Part shown: positions 55,718-64,000 of the stretch, in pieces
Layout of the letters: the number at the start of each line of letters is the position of its first letter
Position numbering within the stretch: position 1 is the first letter of the stretch
NCBI RefSeq assembly: GCF_001750685.1
Contig: NZ_CP017269.1
Span: 1,364,001 to 1,428,000 of the forward strand
Length of the DNA: 64,000 bases
DNA from: Geosporobacter ferrireducens
Lineage (GTDB): Bacteria; Bacillota; Clostridia; Peptostreptococcales; Thermotaleaceae
Direction of reading: 5' to 3'
Made by a program: the position numbers and the translations under genes
Notes under the pieces: generated by a model
Told to the model about the DNA's origin: nothing
What the model saw: only the letters and a program-made list of their open reading frames with translations
Database searches by the model: none

Positions 55718-56959
55718 CTATAATTTTTTTATGGCTATTCCGTTTTCTAATTTCTCACTAGGCGAAAGAATAACCTCTTCCCCCTCTTCGAAACCTGTGA
55801 GTACCTCTACTTTCCTCTTGCTCTCAATTCCTTTTTGAATTTCTCTTAGTACGGCAGTATTGTTTTCATTAACAAAAACATAATCCTTGCCATTCTGCTG
55901 AAATACTGCATTTTCAGGAATCAACAGTGTATTTTCCTTACTGTTGATGATAATCTTAATATCTAAGTCGTATCCGGGACGAAGTCCTGTAATGACATCC
56001 TCTATATCTATTTCTACCTTAATTCTTTTTTGTTCAATTCCTAAATCGGAGATTTTGCTAAAAGCTTGGGGATGAATTTTTCTTATTCTTCCCTGCATGC
56101 CATCGATACCTAAATCCTTATGAGAAATCTCTACAGGTGCACCTACCTTCACTTTCCCAATCTCTGCCACCAATACGTCGCTTTCAATGTATAAAGCTTC
56201 TTGGTCTCCAATCTCCATTACCTGCGTTCCAGGCTGCAGGTAAGTGCCTGCCTCAACAGTCTTCATCATAACCGTTCCCTGAACCGGAGCAGTAATCACA
56301 AAGTCTTGGCCTCTGCTTCGCAACTCCTCTATTTGAATATCCAGTTGCCGAAGCTGAGCCTCATACTGTGAGGCTACATTCGCAGAAATTGGCTTCTTCA
56401 GCAGTTCTAAATCCAGTCTATAGCTTTCCAGTTGTGCAGTTTCTGTCTCTAATGCAGTAACAGCGGCTTGATACTCCTCATAACTAAGCGCCCCTGCTTC
56501 ATATAAGGTTTTGCTGTTGTCTCTTTTTCTCTGGGCTTCCCGCACATTTCTTTCCTGTGTAGCTAACTGCAGTTCCAGTTTCTCAATTTCCCTATTATCT
56601 GCAGGCTTCTTCGCTTCATTATATTGAGCCATAATCACAGATTTTTGGGCCTCTAGTTCCATGATCTGCCGTGTAAGCTGCTCACTGTCAATTTTCACCA
56701 ATACGGCTCCCTTCTCTACCGGATCCCCTACCTTTACCAATACTTCCGTTACTTTACCGGCCGTCGGCGAAAAAACATTTCCTTTATTTTCTGATACGAC
56801 AAGACCCAATTCCTCTACATACTCTGCAATATTTCCTCTTTCGACAACTGCAACTTCTACATCTACAGCGTTGCTTCTATTCATCATAAATACTGCGCCT
56901 GCTGAAACTGCTATAACCACAAGAATAATTCCAATGATTTTTTTCTTCACTTTACTCAC
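55718..56959 (-). CDS. HlyD/MacA-type membrane fusion protein
   Basis: A 413-residue protein with one N-terminal membrane anchor (IIGIILVVIAVSAGAVFMM). A lipoyl-like barrel follows, split around a coiled-coil hairpin at about residues 95-215 (EKLELQLATQERNVREAQRK, EEYQAAVTALETETAQLESY). The C-terminal beta-barrel contains TAPVQGTVMMKTVEAGTYLQ. It would link the downstream-acting ABC exporter across the wall, as in YknX. It starts at GTG behind AAGGGAT and is the last gene of the operon. Confidence 0.9.
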   Translation of the reverse strand: MSKVKKKIIGIILVVIAVSAGAVFMMNRSNAVDVEVAVVERGNIAEYVEELGLVVSENKGNVFSPTAGKVTEVLVKVGDPVEKGAVLVKIDSEQLTRQIMELEAQKSVIMAQYNEAKKPADNREIEKLELQLATQERNVREAQRKRDNSKTLYEAGALSYEEYQAAVTALETETAQLESYRLDLELLKKPISANVASQYEAQLRQLDIQIEELRSRGQDFVITAPVQGTVMMKTVEAGTYLQPGTQVMEIGDQEALYIESDVLVAEIGKVKVGAPVEISHKDLGIDGMQGRIRKIHPQAFSKISDLGIEQKRIKVEIDIEDVITGLRPGYDLDIKIIINSKENTLLIPENAVFQQNGKDYVFVNENNTAVLREIQKGIESKRKVEVLTGFEEGEEVILSPSEKLENGIAIKKL

Positions 56960-56980
56960 ATCCCTTACGCATAATTGAGA

Positions 56981-59338
56981 TTACGAAATTCTATTCTTTA
57001 GTGCATCCATAAAATTTAATTTATAAATCTTTCGGATGGTTGCCAACTGGGCAATGGTAACAAAGAGGACCGTAGCCAATGCCGTTATAATGTAGCTGCT
57101 TGGGTTGATCATAATTGGAATACTGTATAGATCCGTTGATAAAGCAGAAACAATACCGACACACATACCATATCCTACCGGCGCTCCAAAAAGTATTCCC
57201 AATAAAGTCATCGTACCGTTTTCTCTACTCACCATCTTATATATTTCTTTCTTTTCAAAGCCCAGTACTCTTAAAGAGGAAAATTCCATCATTCTTTCGC
57301 TGATACTGATAATAGTCACATTGTATACAATGGCAAACCCTAAGATTCCGCCAAACAACATCATTACACCTACAGAATAAATCATCATATCCATAAATTC
57401 TAGAAAGCTATTTTTCATATCTTCCACCGACTGTACTTGCCTGATATTCTTTACATCCCGCAGCTTAGGCACTACCTCGTCTCTGGAATCTACTAACGCT
57501 CCAGTAATCACCCCTTTTTCTCCAAGCAGATCATTCATTGCCTCGATATCCATGTAAGCATTGGTTCCTAAGTATTGCTCAACAAGTCCTTTCACTTCAA
57601 TAAATTGATCCTTTTTATCCGGCATAAAGTTTTTTATCACAATTGTATCCCCGATACCTACACCTAGGGAATCTGCTAACCTTTCCGCCAAAATAATTCC
57701 ATTTTGGGGCAAATTTACCGGTTGACCTAACGGACTTTTAAAATGATAAAATTGCGTATTCCTGGGTATCCCAATAATACTAACGGCTTTCTTTTTCCAG
57801 CCATTTCTTAATTCGAAGGGAACCTCTGCCTTGGGTTCAATATGATCTATTTCAATAATCTTGGATAATTCCCTGAGCGCATTATGATTCATGGGGCTGG
57901 CAAAATCAATATTGTAATCCATTGTTTGAAACTCTCCATACTGCAGCATAAATATATTGTTCCAAACAGAGGACATGAAAACCGGCACCATAGTAATTCC
58001 AAAGGTCAGAGCAATTCCAAAGACTAAAAAAGCAGCTCTTTTTTTATTTCTTAATATATTCCTTATGACCATTTTCCAGCTAAAGGAGATTTGGTTCCAA
58101 ATAAATTTGATCTTTTCCAGCCAAATCCTGCCCCCAGCTCTAGGCGCCTCGGGCCGCATGGAGTCTGCAGGCATTATTTTCAGCACACTTCTTGCCCCTA
58201 TCAGTCCTGATACTACACAAAATACACTGGTTAATAGGATTCCGTATACAATATAGATATAGTAAATTTTCATCTGAAACATAGGAATATTGAAATAGTA
58301 AATATACATTTTCGTAAATGCCGCTGATATGGGTATGCTGAGAATAATTCCTATAATAGAACCAACGATTCCCATTGCTAGTGAAAATTTGGTATAATGT
58401 CCCATTACATTCAAATTGTTATATCCTAATGCCTTCATCACGCCGATAGACATCCTATCATTTTTCACAATTCGAGATAACATAATATTAATAATCACTG
58501 CCGCTGAGATTAAAAATAGTAAAGTAATCGCTGTAGACATTGCTTCTAGTGATTCTACTTCCTGCATCATCATGCTGTGACTTAGCTGGTCTTTCCGTTT
58601 AATTATTCGCTTCACTCCGTAACGATCCAATTGATCCTCGATTTCATCCACTATACTGTCAATTCGATGGATGTATTCATCCTTAATCTTAATCATTACC
58701 TCGTTATAGCTGCCCTGATATCCCAAAGTCGATTGAGCAAAATCCTCTGTCACATAGATGACCCCAAATTTTTCTGCCGCCGGCATCAGTGTTTCTTCAT
58801 TTTCCATTAGATAAATATACTCAGGGCTGCCTACTATCCCAACGATATCCAAAGGATACTCTCGCCCGGCAATATAAGGGGTAATTGTGTCTCCCAACAC
58901 CATACCCCTGGCATCAACAAATTGTTGAAGTACTGCTGTGGTTTTGGGATTTTCTTTTATTTCTCTTCCCTCAATGGTATATATGCTGTTAATCCCACCT
59001 TCTTCTTTCGGAAGGGAAACCACCCGTACCCTTACCTTTTCATTAGGATCTTCCACTCGAAGAGGCACATCACTGCTGATTCTTCCCTGGGCTGCTTCTA
59101 TTCCTTCTATGCTATGCAACCGGTCTATTGCAGTTTTTGGTATTCTCACCACTTCTACAAAAACATCTCCAAAATTGGTAACATCATAATAATGAAAGAT
59201 GGAGTCATTTAAGTTATCCGCTACCATACTGAAGGAAACATAGATGGTCAATGCTAAAATTACCATCACTGCAATAGATATAAACTGTCCTTTAGAATTT
59301 TTAATTAATCTCAACAATCTTACATCTAATTTTTTCAT
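56981..59338 (-). CDS. ABC transporter permease, FtsX/MacB-like
   Basis: A 785-residue membrane protein with an N-terminal span, a large extracellular domain (residues about 45-250) and two FtsX-type permease blocks. The spans include [20 protein letters not shown] and [20 protein letters not shown]. The second extracytoplasmic region runs between about residues 460 and 640. The ATG at 59338 overlaps the ATPase stop (TGATG). Together with the ATPase and HlyD protein it forms a MacAB-like export system. The substrate is unknown; related systems export peptides or antibiotics. Confidence 0.9.
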   Translation of the reverse strand: MKKLDVRLLRLIKNSKGQFISIAVMVILALTIYVSFSMVADNLNDSIFHYYDVTNFGDVFVEVVRIPKTAIDRLHSIEGIEAAQGRISSDVPLRVEDPNEKVRVRVVSLPKEEGGINSIYTIEGREIKENPKTTAVLQQFVDARGMVLGDTITPYIAGREYPLDIVGIVGSPEYIYLMENEETLMPAAEKFGVIYVTEDFAQSTLGYQGSYNEVMIKIKDEYIHRIDSIVDEIEDQLDRYGVKRIIKRKDQLSHSMMMQEVESLEAMSTAITLLFLISAAVIINIMLSRIVKNDRMSIGVMKALGYNNLNVMGHYTKFSLAMGIVGSIIGIILSIPISAAFTKMYIYYFNIPMFQMKIYYIYIVYGILLTSVFCVVSGLIGARSVLKIMPADSMRPEAPRAGGRIWLEKIKFIWNQISFSWKMVIRNILRNKKRAAFLVFGIALTFGITMVPVFMSSVWNNIFMLQYGEFQTMDYNIDFASPMNHNALRELSKIIEIDHIEPKAEVPFELRNGWKKKAVSIIGIPRNTQFYHFKSPLGQPVNLPQNGIILAERLADSLGVGIGDTIVIKNFMPDKKDQFIEVKGLVEQYLGTNAYMDIEAMNDLLGEKGVITGALVDSRDEVVPKLRDVKNIRQVQSVEDMKNSFLEFMDMMIYSVGVMMLFGGILGFAIVYNVTIISISERMMEFSSLRVLGFEKKEIYKMVSRENGTMTLLGILFGAPVGYGMCVGIVSALSTDLYSIPIMINPSSYIITALATVLFVTIAQLATIRKIYKLNFMDALKNRIS

Positions 59339-60048
59339 CACCACTCAATCCCTTCAGGATGGATTGGATTGTCATTTACCTTTGTCTCAATAATTTCCCC
59401 GCTCCGCATCTTAATGACCCGGTCTGCCATCTCTCCAATCGGTACGTTATGGGTAATAATGACAATTGTCTTATTATATTTTTCATTGATCTCCCTCAAT
59501 AACGTAAGAATCTTTATTCCTGTTTTGAAATCAAGGGCGCCTGTCGGCTCATCACACAGCAGTAATGCAGGATTTTTCGCCACTGCTCTGGCAATCGCTA
59601 CCCGCTGTTGTTCGCCACCGCTCATTTGGGCTGGAAAATGGTCTTTTCTGTCTCCCAATCCCACGGCTTCCAGTATCTCGTCAATATCTAAGGCATTTTT
59701 ACAGATTTCTGTAGCCAATTCAACATTTTCTCTAGCGGTTAGATTCGCCATCAAATTATAGAACTGAAAGACAAACCCGATTTTTTCCCTGCGATAAGCT
59801 GTCAGTTTTCTATCGTTATATTTAGTAATGTCTTCTCCTTCCATAAATACGTTTCCGTCACTGGGTAAGTCCATTCCTCCCAAAATATTCAACAGTGTAC
59901 TCTTTCCTGAACCGCTAGGCCCCAGTATTACAACAAATTCTCCTTGATATAGCTCGAGACATACATCCCTTGCTGCTGCTACTGTCACCTCCCCCATTTG
60001 ATAAAGTTTGCTGACTTTTTCTACTTTCAGTAAGACATCCTTCTTCAT
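59338..60048 (-). CDS. ABC transporter ATPase, LolD/MacB-type
   Basis: A 236-residue ATPase. Walker A is GPSGSGKS, signature [14 protein letters not shown] and Walker [13 protein letters not shown]. The sequence [20 protein letters not shown] is typical of the MacB/LolD/YknY subfamily. It overlaps the permease start (TGATG) and follows the TetR gene by 2 bp. Confidence 0.94.
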   Translation of the reverse strand: MKKDVLLKVEKVSKLYQMGEVTVAAARDVCLELYQGEFVVILGPSGSGKSTLLNILGGMDLPSDGNVFMEGEDITKYNDRKLTAYRREKIGFVFQFYNLMANLTARENVELATEICKNALDIDEILEAVGLGDRKDHFPAQMSGGEQQRVAIARAVAKNPALLLCDEPTGALDFKTGIKILTLLREINEKYNKTIVIITHNVPIGEMADRVIKMRSGEIIETKVNDNPIHPEGIEW

Positions 60049-60050
60049 AT

Positions 60051-60641
60051 TTATTTCACCCCGTGTCCCCCTAAGAGGCCATATTTTAGAAAATCATAAA
60101 AATCTGCTACCACTTGATCTATTTCTTCCATACTGTTGATTTTGTCTAAAAAACATTCTGCAAAGCCGCCAACAATCATAATCAGCATATCTGTCACAAA
60201 TTTTACATTGACCTTTCTAATTTCTCCCTTTTCCATACCTTCCCTAATAATCCTTTCAAACATCTCTCTGCTAATTTTATATTTTTCTTCTAATAACTTT
60301 TCTGTAATATAAGGAATGGACATTGCATCCCTATAAAAAGCAAGAGAGAAGTCCTTTGTGGCTTTCATATTATAGTTCATAAGAAAATCTATTTTCTCCA
60401 ATACTCCAGATATGTTTTTCATCTCCTGGTCTATCAGTCTGCTGTTTTTTTCCATCAGTGAAAAGGTTACCTTTAGGAAAAGATCTTCCTTTGAAGAGAA
60501 GTGCTTATAGATTGTCATTTTACTTATACCTGCTGCTTCAGCGATATCATCCATAGAAACTGCTTTATAGCCTAATTTTATAAAAAGTTCCTCCGCCTTT
60601 TCCATTAATCGATTGTATTTGATCTCACTTTGCGTTGCCAT
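60051..60641 (-). CDS. TetR/AcrR-family transcriptional regulator
   Basis: A 196-residue regulator. The N-terminal helix-turn-helix is MDDIAEAAGISKMTIYKHFS, and the rest is a helical effector domain. It is first in the operon with the ABC/HlyD exporter, so it probably represses its own operon until an inducer binds. It begins at ATG with AGGGGGTGTAACC upstream. Confidence 0.93.
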   Translation of the reverse strand: MATQSEIKYNRLMEKAEELFIKLGYKAVSMDDIAEAAGISKMTIYKHFSSKEDLFLKVTFSLMEKNSRLIDQEMKNISGVLEKIDFLMNYNMKATKDFSLAFYRDAMSIPYITEKLLEEKYKISREMFERIIREGMEKGEIRKVNVKFVTDMLIMIVGGFAECFLDKINSMEEIDQVVADFYDFLKYGLLGGHGVK

Positions 60642-60834
60642 GGCACAGGTTACACCCCCTAGCGCTGTAAATAATTTATGGACAAATATTATACTTTCAT
60701 ACTAAATGAGTACATTTTTATTATATATTGTTCTCCAATATGTAGCAATACTTATTCAACAAAATGATTTTAATTATATTTACCCACGCTAGCCATTACA
60801 GCCTACAAATCCTTTATCGTTTTTCATAAAAAAA

Positions 60835-60860
60835 CTGTAGAGGATCAAAGACCTCTACAG
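60835..60860 (-). terminator. Terminator of the FMN-dependent hydroxy-acid enzyme gene
   Basis: The 9-bp stem CTGTAGAGG / CCTCTACAG is followed on the minus strand by T7. It lies 45 bases past the stop at 60906. The rest of the 264-bp gap up to the TetR start shows no gene. Confidence 0.85.
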
Positions 60861-60905
60861 CAGACATGATTTACAATATAAAATACTTGATACAAGATGT
60901 AAGAA

Positions 60906-61928
60906 TTACTTATAGATCACTTCGCTAGTGATTTCCTGCAGGCTGCCGCATCCCGTCATAAGCATAGCCTCTTCCAGCTCAACACCAATCCGGTTCGTAT
61001 ACAACTCTACACCTTCTGCAGCTCCCCCAAAGGCGGCAACCACATAAGGCCTCCCGATCAACACACCGTCTGCACCCAGAGCCAGTACCTTCAAAACATC
61101 CAGTCCTGTACGGATACCTCCATCAATAAGTATCTTCATTTTTCCACCTACAGCCCTTACGATCTCAGGCAGTACCTCAACAGTAGCTGGTGTATGGTCT
61201 AATACCCTTCCGCCATGATTGGATACTACGATGCCAGAAGCTCCTGTTTCCAGCGCCTTCTCTGCTCCCTTTGCAGTCATAATACCCTTTAAAATAAAAG
61301 GAAGTTTCGTTGCAGAAATAATTTCCTTTAGTTCTTCGACGGGTTTTGGACTCACCGGCTTTCCTGCCATAGCTAAGAGTATAAGCCCTGCTGCATCGAT
61401 ATCCATTGCAACAGCTGGAACTCCTGCCTTTTCCGCCAGTTCAATTCGTTTTATCACTTCCTCCTGTTTCCATGGTTTAATTGTAGGAATACCCCATCCT
61501 TCATTTTCCTGGATTACCCGAAGCGGTTCTGTATAAAATTCATCCTTTGCACCATCTCCAGTAAAGCCTATGGTTCCAGCCCTCTTGCAGCCCTCTATGA
61601 TAGCCTTGGAATAATGATAATCATCGATACCATGTTTATCACCATAGTTGGGGATCAATCCTCCAATCGGTGCCGCAAAGATTGGATATCTAAACGGCTT
61701 TCCAAAGAGTTCCAGAGATGTATCCACAGATACCGGCGCATATATGGTATCTAAATTTACCTTGATTTCATTCAGCTTATCATAATTCCTTATAAAAGCC
61801 ATCCCCGAATCCTTGCCTCCAGGTCCAGGTACTTCCCCCCTGCAAGCCTTACCATTGCATTGAGGACAGACTCTGCACTTAAAGCCTTCAATTTGTTTTG
61901 CATTTCCTATCAGCTTTTTAAAATCCAT
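60906..61928 (-). CDS. FMN-dependent alpha-hydroxy-acid oxidase/dehydrogenase family protein
   Basis: A 340-residue TIM-barrel flavoprotein. The FMN site and the active-site His/Arg are in VVSNHGGRVLDHTPA; IDGGIRTGLDVLKVLALGAD and GVLIGRP are conserved. FAAPIGG and FILKGIMTAKGAEKAL fit as well. The N-terminus carries an unusual cysteine group (CRVCPQCNGKACRG, residues 18-31) that most lactate oxidases lack, and which may bind metal or an iron-sulfur cluster. The natural substrate is not known. It is a single-gene unit with its own terminator; ribosome site GAGGTGGAAAA. Confidence 0.85.
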   Translation of the reverse strand: MDFKKLIGNAKQIEGFKCRVCPQCNGKACRGEVPGPGGKDSGMAFIRNYDKLNEIKVNLDTIYAPVSVDTSLELFGKPFRYPIFAAPIGGLIPNYGDKHGIDDYHYSKAIIEGCKRAGTIGFTGDGAKDEFYTEPLRVIQENEGWGIPTIKPWKQEEVIKRIELAEKAGVPAVAMDIDAAGLILLAMAGKPVSPKPVEELKEIISATKLPFILKGIMTAKGAEKALETGASGIVVSNHGGRVLDHTPATVEVLPEIVRAVGGKMKILIDGGIRTGLDVLKVLALGADGVLIGRPYVVAAFGGAAEGVELYTNRIGVELEEAMLMTGCGSLQEITSEVIYK

Positions 61929-62032
61929 TTTTCCACCTCACTATTCTAAAGTAATAAAATAAGTCTTATCCCATTTTTGAATATTTTTCTGCTCTTGTCA
62001 AGTAATGGAACGCATACTTCACTATAATAGAC

Positions 62033-62071
62033 AAAATGCGATAAGCCAAAATGAATCGCCTATCGCATTTT
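62033..62071 (-). terminator. Terminator of the DUF5667 gene
   Basis: The stem AAAATGCGATA / TATCGCATTTT with a 17-base loop lies 8 bases past the stop. Confidence 0.75.
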
Positions 62072-62079
62072 ACCATATA

Positions 62080-63159
62080 TTAATTCTTTTTCTTTCCGTT
62101 ATTGTCTTTTGAAACAGATTCTGATTTCTCTGATTTTACCCTTTCTTCTTGCTTCACAACTTCTTTCTTTTTTTCCGATTCCTTGCTTCCCTTCACTTTA
62201 GGATTTTCTTCTTTTTCTTGTGATTCTGTCTTAGTTTCTTCCTGATTATCTTTTTCATCAGTACCTTCTTTTCGAGAAGCTGCTTCTAACGCTGTACCAT
62301 ATTTCTTTTCAGAATCTTTTAGAATCGTCTTAATTTGTTTTTTTACTTTTTCTGATTTAGCAGTTTCTGTTATTTTAGCTCCTAAACTTTCCTGACCTTC
62401 CTTATCTTCTTCCACTTCTTCTTGATCAGCATTTTCAGCAGTAATGTTTACATCAATATGTACTGCCTTTTTATTCTTTCCTTTTAGTGCAGAGGGATGT
62501 ACGTTTAATTCTTTCGCTATTTGCCCGATACCTTTTCCCTGACTCAGCAGTTCTGCCACTTCTTCGACAGACAGGTCTGCAGCATCTGCCAATCGAAAGA
62601 CATGGGCGATTTGTCCATAACCTAATTTCATTTCAGATCTTAGTGCTTTGACTTTCTCTACATCCAGCCCTTTTACGATATTAGCCACTAAGTATGCGCT
62701 GTCGACCTTCTCTTCTATTTTTACTTTTAATTCTGATTCAACTACAGCTATCGTTTCATCACGAATCTCAGTAAGCTCCTCTAAGCGATTGCTTAACATT
62801 TCCTTTATTTCATCAGAAATATCTTCGTTTATTATTAGTTCTCCTATAATCTCTTGAATCAATTCTAACTTAAAGATATATCCTTCAAATGCAGTATTAA
62901 CATGCTCTTCTTTATTTTCCTCCAGCATTCTCTCCGCTTCTGCAAGTCTTTCCAATGACATCTGATGCAATAACGCTGCTTTCTTTTCTGGATTTCCATT
63001 GAATGCAAGCTGAATATCCTCAACCCATCTGTCCACTACATAAAATACACTGTCAGGTGTTATTCCAGGAGCAGCCTCTACTATATTTGTTGTGTCTGCA
63101 AATACCGGAGTAATTGTCAATAATCCTGCCATCAATCCTGATATAATCGCTTTTTTCAT
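62080..63159 (-). CDS. Secreted DUF5667-domain protein with charged C-terminal tail
   Basis: A 359-residue protein. A Sec signal peptide at residues 1-22 (MKKAIISGLMAGLLTITPVF, ending ADT) directs it outward. A helical domain follows, with GITPDSVFYVVDRWVEDIQL and MSLERLAEAERMLEENKEEH, typical of DUF5667. After a middle region (LSQGKGIGQIAKELNVHPSA) the last 110 residues are Lys/Glu-rich and low complexity. No membrane anchor is seen. Function unknown; DUF5667 proteins are extracytoplasmic, some next to sigma-factor genes. Here it is monocistronic. Confidence 0.8.
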   Translation of the reverse strand: MKKAIISGLMAGLLTITPVFADTTNIVEAAPGITPDSVFYVVDRWVEDIQLAFNGNPEKKAALLHQMSLERLAEAERMLEENKEEHVNTAFEGYIFKLELIQEIIGELIINEDISDEIKEMLSNRLEELTEIRDETIAVVESELKVKIEEKVDSAYLVANIVKGLDVEKVKALRSEMKLGYGQIAHVFRLADAADLSVEEVAELLSQGKGIGQIAKELNVHPSALKGKNKKAVHIDVNITAENADQEEVEEDKEGQESLGAKITETAKSEKVKKQIKTILKDSEKKYGTALEAASRKEGTDEKDNQEETKTESQEKEENPKVKGSKESEKKKEVVKQEERVKSEKSESVSKDNNGKKKN

Positions 63160-63467
63160 AAATTTGTCCTCCCTTTATCTGTCTGTAATTGTCCTTTGCG
63201 GATGTTAAAGAATACGTGCCTGCTAATTTTTTTAGGTCCGTTTGTTTCAGTTTTGCAGATGGTAATATATTCTTTACTTAAATAAGGCGTATTTTCCAAC
63301 AAAAAAATCCTCCATGGATTTTCACAGAAGATTTTTTATAAGTCCTATTTTATGAAATTATCTATCTTGAACTTTAACCTTATGAATCATTTATATATAT
63401 TTGGTATAATTATATTAAATATTATTTAATTATAAATAGTTGTAAATCAAACTGAAAGGACAGTAGC
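63160..63467. other. Divergent promoter region, no gene seen
   Basis: 308 bases between two divergent genes. It holds an imperfect hairpin at 63302-63337 (AAAAAATC / GATTTTTT) that looks like a terminator although no gene ends here, possibly a relic or a leader element. Promoters for both flanking genes are expected but not clear. Confidence 0.5.
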
Positions 63468-64000
63468 ATGCAATATACAGGAGAAAGAGTGATCCCCAAA
63501 TTAATGAGTCCAAAGAGCGGAATATTGCTTGAACATTTATTTCGTTATAGATTTGCCCGGAAGTTTTGTAGGGGCAGAATTTTAGACATCGCTTGCGGCG
63601 TAGGTTATGGCAGTGAAATACTAATAAATAGGAATCACACCATTACAGAGTATGTAGGAATTGATAACTGCTCCGAAAGCATCGACTATGCCATAAATCA
63701 TTATAACTATCCGCGAGCATCTTATTTTGTCGATGATGCATTGAACGAAGAACTTCATAATATTTACGGAAAGTTTGATACTATTATAAGCTTTGAAACC
63801 ATTGAGCATTTCGATGGAGACACAAAGTTTATACAAAATCTATATAACTTGCTTAAGCCCAGTGGAACCCTTATTCTTTCCACTCCCTTCGGACGTGGCA
63901 AGGATCACCCTTGTTCCAACCCCTATCATGTCTATCAATATACGGAAGAAGAATTCATGGATATATTAAAGCCATTTAGAAAAGTCACCATGTATCATCA
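63468..64000 (+). CDS. Class I SAM-dependent methyltransferase, 3' end outside window
   Basis: The frame is open from ATG 63468 (177 codons visible). MQYTGERVIP is followed by ILDIACGVGYGSEI, the SAM-binding motif I, then VGIDNCSESIDYA (motif II-like acid) and SFETIEHFDG, and LYNLLKPSGTLILSTPFGRG. This is typical of Methyltransf_11/23-type enzymes found with glycan-synthesis genes. The ribosome site is GAAAGGA 7 bases upstream. Substrate unknown. Confidence 0.85.
   Translation, partial: MQYTGERVIPKLMSPKSGILLEHLFRYRFARKFCRGRILDIACGVGYGSEILINRNHTITEYVGIDNCSESIDYAINHYNYPRASYFVDDALNEELHNIYGKFDTIISFETIEHFDGDTKFIQNLYNLLKPSGTLILSTPFGRGKDHPCSNPYHVYQYTEEEFMDILKPFRKVTMYH

Noticed and set aside
63302..63337. 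Terminator for a gene ending near 63.3 kb
   Set aside because: The two flanking genes diverge, so no transcript is expected to end here. I record it only as a hairpin in the intergenic region.

Overview
The window comes from a low-GC, Gram-positive, endospore-forming anaerobe, probably a clostridium of the Alkaliphilus/Geosporobacter type. This is inferred from the AT-rich sequence, strong Shine-Dalgarno sites, frequent GTG/TTG starts, BclA- and BclB-type exosporium domains and genes resembling the Bacillus sps spore-polysaccharide cluster. There is no rRNA, tRNA or CRISPR array. The only truncated genes are the GH94 phosphorylase at the left edge and a methyltransferase at the right edge.

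Layout. (1) 1-6.6 kb: a sugar-uptake operon (lipoprotein, two permeases, GH94 phosphorylase) with its LacI-type regulator and two matching operators. (2) 6.7-8.8 kb: a three-gene overlapping cassette with a holin-like protein, an amidase endolysin and a small membrane protein. (3) 9-16.7 kb: two paralogous glycosyltransferases, a DNRLRE/DUF6385 surface protein, a DNRLRE-TPR protein, a GT2-TPR glycosyltransferase and a 63-bp-repeat DUF6385 protein. (4) 16.8-22.8 kb, plus strand: dTDP-L-rhamnose genes and two glycosyltransferases. (5) 22.8-31 kb, minus strand: homologues for all steps of CMP-pseudaminic acid synthesis, including a second NeuB-like synthase fused to a cytidylyltransferase, broken up by dispersed intergenic repeats. 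(6) 31-41.8 kb: four surface proteins sharing one DNRLRE N-terminal module but carrying different tips (beta-propeller, BclA type, beta-helix, BclB type). Two intact GT2-TPR glycosyltransferases and three decayed GT2-TPR relics lie between them. (7) 42-64 kb: mostly ordinary chromosome, with a MetF-type reductase, the liv branched-chain amino-acid transporter, Crp/Fnr plus YdcZ, HutD, ZIP, esterase, GDPD, a TetR-controlled ABC/HlyD export operon, an FMN-dependent hydroxy-acid enzyme and a secreted DUF5667 protein.

How the parts may work together. Regions 3 to 6 read as one spore-surface (exosporium) glycoprotein locus. Filament proteins supply Thr-rich collagen stalks. The rml and pse genes supply dTDP-rhamnose and a CMP-nonulosonic acid, and the glycosyltransferases would attach them. 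Candidate mother-cell (SigK-like) promoter boxes precede several of these genes and also the holin/endolysin cassette, which suggests but does not prove late-sporulation expression and a possible role in mother-cell lysis.

The most unusual feature is the modular filament family. A single N-terminal module is joined to interchangeable tips and paired with GT2-TPR genes, with clear traces of duplication, gene conversion, a nonsense mutation and partner-gene decay.
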